DNA of 10,187 nucleotides, taken from positions 1 to 10,187 of the forward strand of contig BDDC01002188.1 of assembly GCA_001662425.1 (NCBI GenBank). Reading direction: 5' to 3'. A program made the position numbers and the translations under genes. Origin of the DNA: Chlamydomonas sphaeroides. Taxonomy: Eukaryota > Chlorophyta > Chlorophyceae > Chlamydomonadales > Chlamydomonadaceae. Each line of letters opens with the position of its first letter. Within the stretch, counting starts at the first letter, position 1. Shown piece by piece: positions 1 to 9,200 of this stretch. The notes beneath the pieces are model-generated. The model had not been told where the DNA came from, made no database searches, and was given only the letters and a program-made list of their open reading frames with translations.

Positions 1-39
1 GGAGGGGAGGGGAGGGGAGGGGAGGGGAGGGGAGGGGAC
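1..39. repeat. (AGGGG)n simple repeat at window edge
   Basis: About seven uninterrupted AGGGG units run from the left edge and probably continue outside the window. Runs of four G separated by single A can form G-quadruplexes. It lies outside any exon I can support, so it is probably intronic or upstream. Confidence 0.95.
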
Positions 40-125
40 TCTGCGCGCTGCCGGCAAAGATAGTGGAGGTGACATGTGCTGCCTTGCCATTGCACAGATT
101 GGCCACGGCACATCACCACTTCCAG

Positions 126-253
126 GATCGCGACACAAACCACTTGGCAATCACAATGCAGCAACTGTAAATACTGCAACCTCTGGGCATCGATCACGCC
201 TTGCACCGACGGCTGGGAGCCTTTGAACGAGTGCGGCATGTGGGCAGCCGCCG
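126..253 (+). CDS. Candidate exon: Cys-rich linker (tentative)
   Basis: The frame beginning at base 127 gives a Cys-rich peptide containing QCSNCKYC, then ITPC, then NECGMW. The spacing from the first Cys to the TPC cysteine matches the linker at 9224-9368 (TQC...C...TPC). The acceptor is the CAG ending at 125 and the donor is GTGGGT at 254, leaving phase 1, which matches the next candidate at 489. It enters in phase 2, unlike the comparable exon at 9224, so the left boundary may be wrong. Confidence 0.33.
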
Positions 254-3200
254 GTGGGTCCGTTTGGGAAGAGCCCGCCCAGCAGGCTCGACGCATCGCA
301 TAAGGCGTGTGTGACTGCGTAGCCGGCCTGCCAGCTGTTCGTCTACTAGGACCCCACCCTCGGTTCGTCTACTAGGTGCTGGCGGCCTTGTTTAATCCCA
401 GCACCTGCCGTGCCCGGCCCCTACACACGCCCCTGCCTGACCCAGAAGCCTCGCCCCTTCCTGTGTTGTTGCCATGCCACACGAACAGACTGGGCCTCGC
501 ACACTCAAACGGCGTGGCGGTGCAACCGAATCAGGAGGTGGGTGGGGGATCCACAGCAGCTGGCAGGCGGCTGCATGTGTGCGGGCGGGCGAGCGCTGGT
601 ACGCAACTGCACAGATCCGCAACTGCAACATGTGGCGGTGGCGGTGGTGTGGCTGGCTGCGGGAGGGTGCCGGCGGCTGCCTCGTTGCGGGTGCTGTGAT
701 GCGCGCTAGCTGACGATGCGTGCCCCTTGCTCTGGCTGTCCACACCGCACGTGCGCCAATCGCTTCCAACACCGCTTCGTTCAGTGTGAGTAGCTGTCGT
801 CGCGTGCGTGGTGCCTCTGCGGCAGCGTCGCTGGCCTGTACGGAGCAGTTGTGCTAGGATGGACTCGCTGCCATGTCAGCAACTGCCTCTACCATGTGTT
901 CCCCCGTGCGCAGGGAAACGGCAAATACAGCCTTACGCTGGTAGGGCGCAGTGAATGCTGTGCCTTGCCCCTGCCATGATGTGGAAGTGGTCCGGCCGCG
1001 CAAGGCACACCTGCTGCAAATGCACCCATGCTGCTACTGCCCCTGCCGCCAAGAAACACTGACAGTCTCCGCTTTCCATGCGCACCCTGCCACGCCTACC
1101 AACTGCGCTACCCCAAAGAACCCGGATGGTAAGGCCCTCCCCTCCCCTTCAGGGTTTGCCGAAGCCGCATCTACCAAATGTACACGGCACGACCATCGAT
1201 ACGAGTGTCATCGACATGATCGAAACTCACCAGCACCCTCCAATCCCATGCCACGGCACCCCAGGAAACCTGTGTGTGTACGGGGTGTCACACAGCAGCG
1301 TGTCTCGTAACACAGTTGGGGACGAGTCTTACCTCGGCCACGGCAGGTGCATGGGAGATACGCCCGGCTTTGTCTTGGTGGCCAACTCGCGGCTGGTCCT
1401 TCATATGTCCGGTGCCTGTGAGTTGCGTGCGGCTGGCATGCGCTGCTGCGGGCTGCGTTACTGCGCATAACCATACACGGGCTGGGTGTTACGACAGTGT
1501 AGGCGACCTAGCGTTGAGTGCGGCGCACGGTGCCTGTCACAGGGATCATGTACGGTCCGGACGGCGCTTGGGTAGCGAGCTCCTCGTCTTGGGGCTACGA
1601 ATACGCCGATTACAAGGGCGAACATAACGGCCCCTTCACGCTCGTGGTCACGAATGATGGGTGCGTTTGCTTTACCGATTTCGCTCACCTGCATGGGTGC
1701 TGGGCGCCGCCGGGCCTCTGCGGGCACCTGCTGCTGCTACACCTGCAGCTGCCGCTGCAAGACGCATCCCCGTGCAGCTCGCAGCCCTCACCTGTCGGTG
1801 CGTGTTCCGTACACGCCGTACACATACAGGCACGCCGAGCTGCGCAACGCGAGGAACAACACGGCCTGGTCCACCAGGGAGGCATGCCCACTGTGAGCAC
1901 GCGTCAACAACCCTGGGCGTGTCGCGTGCGGGGTGGTACTTATACTGCTTCATCGTAAACAGAGCACGCTGTGGGCATGAGCCTGCCCATCTATCGGCAG
2001 CCGCATCTCCCCTCGCGGCCCCCGCTGGGTGACTGGAACGCATGCCGTCTCGAGTAGTGGGTCGGTGCCTGCGTGCTCGCGTGGCCACGAGGCCTATAAG
2101 TGATGTCTGGTGCAGAAAGGCGGCAATGTGTCTTATGCTGCTGCCCCGCTGACGGGTTCCGCTCGCTTTGCGCCCCGCGTCCCCGCAGGCCCTCACCCAC
2201 TTGGTGCCAAGGCACCAGCGAGAGCAGGAGGCTCACGGACTGCGGCGATGGCGGCAAATTCGATTGTGAGCCGAGCATGCGCCGGGCCGGGCGGGACGAG
2301 GCGCACTGATAACCATGCCCTGCGTCAGAGTTGTAAACGGCTGTGAGTGTGTGTGCAACCGCTGCCGCGTGCTACCCCCCACAGGGTGAGAGCTTGCTGG
2401 CGTTGCTGCGCTGGATACGCTAGCTACGCTGAGGCGCAGGGGGCAGCGATGCGGTTCATGCGGCCTGAAGTTCAGTTTCCCTTTGGCTGCACCGCTGTAC
2501 CGTGGTCAACCGCTTGCCCCCGCCCCTGCACACGGCGCGCCCCACTGCGGTGTGCCCTTCCAAACGCTGGCGCCCCTCAGGATCTGCACCAGGAACACCG
2601 TAAGTAGTACCTTCAAATGCAGCAGGCCGACGGCACGGCTGCAGGCAAACACTCGCCTCGCACGATACAAACCCGGCGGCAGTGCGTCATGTGCGGGTGC
2701 TGACCAGTCCTGCTGACGACGCCGTTATGCTCACACATGCGCGCAGGGGTCCACGCAAAGTACCGACCAGCGCGGTGTCATCCTTAGCAGCCGCGGCTGC
2801 AGTAGTGACGCCGCAGGTTCGAGCGGGCACCTACCTCGGAGGCTCTTGCAACCCTTCAGCGTAGGCCCGAATGAAGTTGCAGCCACAGTGCTTCGCTTGC
2901 GGGGCTGGCGCCGCGCCCCGACCCCCCTGGCATTCTTGCTTGTCGGCCGCACCCGAACAACAAATACATTGCCACCCGGGGCCCCTCGGCTCTGCCGGCC
3001 GCATGGGGCCCGTGGCGTTAGCATACTGCTAGGCGGAGGCGACCCACATCGCATCTGCAGCGCCGCTGCCGTGGCCGCGTTGCTCGCTCACGCACGGTCA
3101 CGGGCTGGCTGGCCGACAACGCGTCCCGCAACACAGTTGCCGCACCGTGCCTTTGGTCCCTCGCAGACACGGGCTGGCCCCACGCCCCCGCAAGCATGTG

Positions 3201-6200
3201 CCCGCAATTCATGCAGACAGGAGGTCAGTGCGTGGCCGGGCAGGGAGGGCTGCACACGGCAGGTGATCCATCGCACCTGACTGCAGTGCCTTGGCGCGGC
3301 AGCCGACGCCAACAGTTGCCGGGCTCTAGAGGGCCGCCGGAGTCCGTGCGAGCGACCGGGTCGCATGTGCGCCCCGGTTCTGGGGGTGGGGCGCGTGGAC
3401 ATGTTATGGCATGGGTGTGTCTATGGATCGTCTGCATGCTGGCGTGCGCGTGCAGCAAGGTTGAGCCACGCGCGAGTCTGCAGAAGCAGGGGGGCTTCAC
3501 TGGCTCACGCGTATGTTCACTGCATGCGTTGCGACGCACGTGCACGTACACACCTGGTGCCTGGTCCCCATGTGCGCCTGTGCACTAGACATCCCTCCGC
3601 ATACACCATGCGCCCTTGCCCTGCCCGCCTTGAACCCACCCACCACAGACTACATATACGAGCTGACTCTCAACCCCAACGAGGTCTGCCACCCCTACGT
3701 CACCAACTGCCCGCTGCCCGGCTCGCTGCACTGCGGCCTCTACCGCACGCCGCCGGCCGCCGGCACCAATCTCCTCATTGGTTGGAACTGCAACCGCCTA
3801 TGGAGCCCAAGTGAGTGCTGGCCGGCCGATCGCCATGGGCCACTGCAACCCCACGAGTGGCTGGCTGATTGGGTTCTCTCGTCTTGACTGCCCCCACCAG
3901 GCCGCAAGGCGGTGTTTGAGGTGCAGACCGACAGCGACGCCTGCGTCTACAAGTGCGTGCGCGTTGTCATCGTTGCGTATGTAGATGGGGCCCGGCCGGC
4001 TTGGACAGCCAGCTAGACCCTCCTGTGCGAGACTGCCCCTCTGCCACACGGCAGAGGCGTTGTCGCAATGCCCATTACACACAGGCGTTCACACTTCAAC
4101 ACACAGCACAGGCGTAACAAAGTGCGGTGCTGGTATTGTTGACTGCGGATGGCTATGGCGCTGACTGGATGCGCCCCGGCCGCGTCCCCCCTGCCTTGCC
4201 CAGAGACGGCACCGGAGTCTGGTGCGCGAGTTCACAGGCCGGAGCAATGTCATTCATCCTGAGCCAGGCAGCAGGTGGAGAGCACAAGCTGATGGTGCGT
4301 GGGCTGGGCGCAGCATAGTGCGGCTGCACGTATTCCGCGCACAGATAAAACGCTGAACAAACAGGACCCAAATCCGCCCTCCCAGCCCCACCTGACCCCA
4401 CCCAACCCCACCTGATCCCAGCCATGCCACCCCGCCTGACCCAACCCAAACCGACCCCAGCTCCTGACCCCACCCGGCCCAACCCAACCTCACCCATGTG
4501 CAGCGTATGGATGGTGCTGGCAACACGTATGCGGGCGGGTGAGAGGTTGTGAGCATACCGTAGCCGCCATTGTCACTACTGTCACAAGGGTGACTTGATG
4601 TTGCAGTGATGCTGTACAACAACACACAGCGCACATACGGCCCTGCCCTCATACGACCCAACAGCTCGGACACTTTTGGCTACTGGATCCGGCCGGACCG
4701 GGGCATCGAGTATGCGCCCTTCAAGCTGATGCTCACGGATGAGGGCGTGCTGAACTTATACAACCGGTGCGTGGGCGGCAGCGGGTTGTGCCGGCATCTT
4801 CGCACGTCCTGCTTCCCGCTTCCACACGGCTGCTGCAATGAACCGGCGCCTGTATACAAAACACGTATCGCCGGCGGCTGATGGGGTTAGGCCATAGAAC
4901 TGAGCTGAGCGGGTCGATCAAATGCCGTGATCCGTCAATTCGTGACACGCGCTGCGAGGTGCGGTCACTGGGTCGCAGCCGCGGGGTCGCGTGCTGGTCC
5001 ATGCATGTGTCACGGACCCAGGGGTCACTGACACTGGGTCGCTGTTCCTGCCAGCAGGGGTTACAGCCACGGATTCACTGGGTCGCTGGGTGCACCATGT
5101 TGCGGGGCATGCCGCTCACTCGCTTGCCCGCCACACCCACTGCATGCATGCGGCTTGCGGTGCCCATCACTCGCACCCTTTGATGCATACATAGCATGCA
5201 TGCATGACCGGCACCTTCCTTGCCTGACACCGCACGGCTGCTCATACGTCCGCCAAACCCACAGCTACGGCACGGTCATCTGGACGACGGCCACACGTGG
5301 GTACAGTTTGTGCGTGCGTGCGCGGCCGAAGGGGATGGAGCGCGCTACGCGCGCATGGCCCATGTAGCAGTTGAATGTGGGACACAAGAAATGTGGTGTG
5401 CATCGGTTGGCTCTGTCCCGCCCCTCAGCTTGTGGAACGCCGCCTAACAATTGGTGCGGAGTTGGACACGCAGCTGTGTGCAGTACACAGTGAGTGTTTG
5501 CCCGCGGATGTCGCAAAAACGGTGTTTGAGGGGCCCCCCTGGAAAGCGATTGTTGGCGCCCTGCTATCGGGTTGGGTGTAGCGCTAGCTTCCACGCCGCA
5601 AGCTGGGGCTGCAGCAGGCGGGTGGTGCAAGGTCGTTGAGTTGAGCTTCACATTGTGTTTAGCACGTGTGGGACAGAGTGTCAGTTTTAGGGTGACGACC
5701 CGAGTTGGGCTGACCGCGGATTGCGGTTACGTGCCGCATTGACGCATGCGGATGACAGTCAGTGGTGCTAGGCGGCGCATATACGGTCTGGTAGCAGTGG
5801 AAGGGACAATGATCAGTCATTGTGTGCTGCCCTCATCCCACAGGCCGTGCCCGGACCGGGCGCCTGCCCTGGGTAAGAGGCGGCGAAGCTGTAATGCAGT
5901 GCGTGACGGTGTAGGAAGGGAAAGTGGCTGCTTAGTGCGCGCATCAGTGCGACCGAGCGAGCCGCTGGTGACGATGACGCATGGGCTGGGTGCACCCTCA
6001 CATTCTGGCGCCGACGCCTGCACACAGCCGCTGACCGCAATAACGCGTGTGCCGATGCCCCGTTGTCGGGTTGCTGGCTCTGGCCGCATGCAGAGTGCGA
6101 GGCACCAGCGACCTTTTGCATGGGCGGGACGGCAGCCAAAGCGGCATGTGACGGGCAAGTAGTCTGATTATTGCAAAGCTGCAATGTGTGACCCACAGCG

Positions 6201-9200
6201 GGCACTGCTAGGAATTAACCATGTGGTGTCTCGGGGAGCAAGGGCTGCCTTGCATGAGAGCACACGCTGTACACACTGGCCAACAGCTCTGACCAGTGCT
6301 TGCTGTTGCTTTCTGGGCTCACCCTGGCGAACCGGGCCAAGCCTGACCCGCCGCCCATGGATGCCATCGCCCGCCGCCCCCCGCCCCACTCGCCTGCAGA
6401 GACGCCGTCCTTGATCGGTAAGCGAGCATTCTTGCGGGGCATGCGCACCGGATTGTGGACCGGGCAGCAGGCTGCCCTGAAGAAGGGGAGGCGGCACCTG
6501 ACCTGAGGCGGGCGGGCCTGGTGTTCTTGCTGGTATGGGCGGGCACCTAGGTGGGCCTGCTCCACGCTGCGCCGCAACCACGCCCGCCCGCTGGCTGCAC
6601 TGGGGCCCGCAACGTGGCCCGGATTGCTGATGCGCGTGTGCCGAGATGTCCGGGTTTAAATCCGAAACTCTAAACCCGAAAACCCGTAAACCCTAAAAGA
6701 GTTGTGAGGAGGGAAAGTGTCCATTGCATGCCTGCTGCTGTTCAACAACAGGGTTTGCATCGACAGCGTCAGAGGCCGCCGGCACGTCATCCTGTCGTGA
6801 GTAGCGTCGTGCTGCTGCCGTTGCTGCTTGCCTTGCTTTCGTGAACCCAATCTAGCTTGGCACGGTTGAAAATAGATGTGTAGCGAGGCTGTGCATATTG
6901 CAGCTATCAGCCTGCAAACCCAGGTTAACGAACCCGACATGTGCCGAAATCCTCGCTTTCATGCCCGCCATCCCCACAGATCACGCGGCTGCAGCACGGC
7001 CGACGTTGACACGGGGTTCCCCTGGGCCCCCTACTGGCTCTGCCCCAGCGCGCTGCCGAACAGTGAGTGTGACATCCGTGTGCGATAGCCCGCTGACGCA
7101 TGCTCGGGATACATGCTCTGGCTCGAGCTCGGGCTCGGCTGGCATGCATGCATACGGTTGGGGGACCGCACACGCTGTGACATACAGGTACCAACGAGCC
7201 CCCGTTGGTACCTTGTGCGCCCTGTTCCTGCTCGCGGACAACGCCCACAGCCCTGGCGCCCTATACGTCGCCGCCGCTCGCCGTGACAGCGCAATGCCAG
7301 GAACCCCTTGGGTGGTGCCTTTCAGGTACGTCCCCGGCCGGCAGGTCATTCTGACGAGGCACGTGTGCGTGCATGAGTCACCCCCGAGTGCCCCGGCCGA
7401 GCTAGCGGCCGACCCAATCATCAGCCTGCCTACGCCCATCACTCGCCACTCCAAAACCATTCCGCATCCTTAATGATTGGCTTGACCACGCAGGCACGAT
7501 CACCACGTCTGCAAGCTGCGACGGTGATGCCCTGTGAGCCTGTCTTGCAACTGCGATTAAGGCAGTCCCGCCGCTGTGCGCCTCGCCGCCCCGGTCTCTG
7601 CATTGCCGCCCCGTACCTCACAGCTTCGCTACTGATGCCCCGGTGTATGTGTCGCCGCTGCCCTCAGGTCCGACGTGGTGTGCATGTACCCAGACGGCAG
7701 GCGGGGCGCCATCAGAAGGTGCGTTGTGGTGTCTGGGGTGGTAATTCATGCGAATAGCCAGCTGTGCGTAATGCGGAGGCTGCACGTGAGGCTTCACAGC
7801 TTGCACTGTATTGTGGGCGTGTGTGTGCTGCCGCCGGCATACATCGCCGCAGAGGCCGTGGGCCCAGACCGTTGTGCGAGCCGGCTCGGAGCCAACCATG
7901 CTCGCATTGTTGCTGTCGGCGCCTCACGCTGCATCCCTCCCGCTGACCGCTACCCTCATGATCCTGCTATGAGCAGCACTGCCGCGTGCAACAGCGCCGA
8001 CGTGGCAACGGGCCTGCCCTTCGCTGATGCTAGGTGGGCGCTTGCACGCAGACCTGGACGGACATGCCGGATGTGCCCTGCCCTGTGCCGCCTGTGCTTC
8101 ATCACACAAGCGAACGCAATTTCCAACCTCACATTACCCCGCCTGCCTGCCTTCCCACGAGCAGCGTGTGCCCGAACTACTTTACACCAGGTGTGAACTG
8201 ACCCGTGACGTGTTTTGATTATGCTTCGTGGGAGAGAGGCCTGCGCGCAGGCGGATCCTGACTTGCTTGCGGGTGCGCTGCGTAGCGGACTTCATGGCAG
8301 TCTTGTGTAAGAACCAAACCAATTACCAAACCGCCGCGCCCCGGCTGCAGCCTGCGCCCGCCCGGCATCGCTTTGCCCCGACCCTGGCGTCCTGCGCCTG
8401 GTGGACTGCGGCGACGGAGGGGTGAGGCACGCGGGCTTTATGTGTGTGACTATCACACCACGCACGGCAAGCACGGGGCCGCACACGCACACGGCGGCCT
8501 AGCTCCACGTCAGAAGCGCGCTGGGCCACGTTGCACCAGTTGCATGCAAACCTGCTGCTGCGCTCATTGCATATCTCACCGCAGTCGCTGGACTGGGTTT
8601 GCGAGAACAGCGCCGCTGGCATCCGTTGGGCCGTGACCAGTAGCAGGTGCGTAGCGGAGCGGAGCAAGGGGCCGGGGCGCCATGTAGCCAATCGGCTCTG
8701 CGGCGTTTGGTGGGCTCCTCTCAAAAAGCTGACCTCTTTTCGACTGAGGGCGGCGCTTGGCCACGCAGGAGCTGCGACACGAGTCAGACCGGCGCTCCCT
8801 TTGCGCCAGCAAGCCTCTGCCCTCGAATCTTTGCTGGCGGTGAGTGCTGTGAGCGTTGATGTGTGCGCCCCCTTCACTCGGCAGGGAAAGCGGTTTGGTC
8901 AAGCCAGTTCGGAATGATTTCAGTCTAGCTTAGTCCAGTGAAACTAACCGAGCGGCAGTTAGAGACACTGCCTGGACTGGAAAGCTGGGTACGAACTGGG
9001 TACGAACCCGCAACGAGGTACTCCCGCATCTGCATGCATATGCAAGGCGCAAAGCGGCCGGTTTCTTCGTAGCCTCGCTTGTCACTTTGCAGGGGGCAGT
9101 CGTACGCTCCTCATTCCCTGCATCTCGCGCTTTCGCGACGCCTCTTGGGAAGGGCGTTTCGCTGAAATCCAGCTGGCTGGGTCACTCACACAGACCGTAA

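Noticed and set aside
1672..2196. 174-residue minus-strand open frame
   Set aside because: It lies opposite supported plus-strand exons and introns, is rich in Arg/Ala/Gly as expected for random GC-rich sequence, and shows no family motif.
4153..4673. Minus-strand Gly/Trp-rich repeat proteins
   Set aside because: They are translations of the C-rich degenerate array in the 4299-4606 intron.
5375..5581. Plus-strand 68-residue frame with LVERRLTIGAELDTQLC
   Set aside because: It looks protein-like, but an alternative frame in the same place gives CGTPPNNWCG with matching phases and two homologous copies.
6651..6698. True chromosome end
   Set aside because: Only a few imperfect units are present, with both orientations, and coding exons continue on both sides.
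6898..7473. 191-residue plus-strand open frame as a single-exon gene
   Set aside because: Only its 7199-7325 part resembles the repeats. In the 6980-7062 part another frame carries the conserved linker, so the long frame is accidental.
8323..8877. 184-residue minus-strand open frame
   Set aside because: It is antisense to three phase-consistent exons (8351-8421, 8585-8646, 8769-8839) with clear splice signals and similarity to other modules.
5140..9040. GCATGCATGC palindromic runs (about 5142, 5194, 7143, 9032)
   Set aside because: They are short, scattered and self-complementary; I see no consistent position relative to exons, so they are not annotated as regulatory sites.
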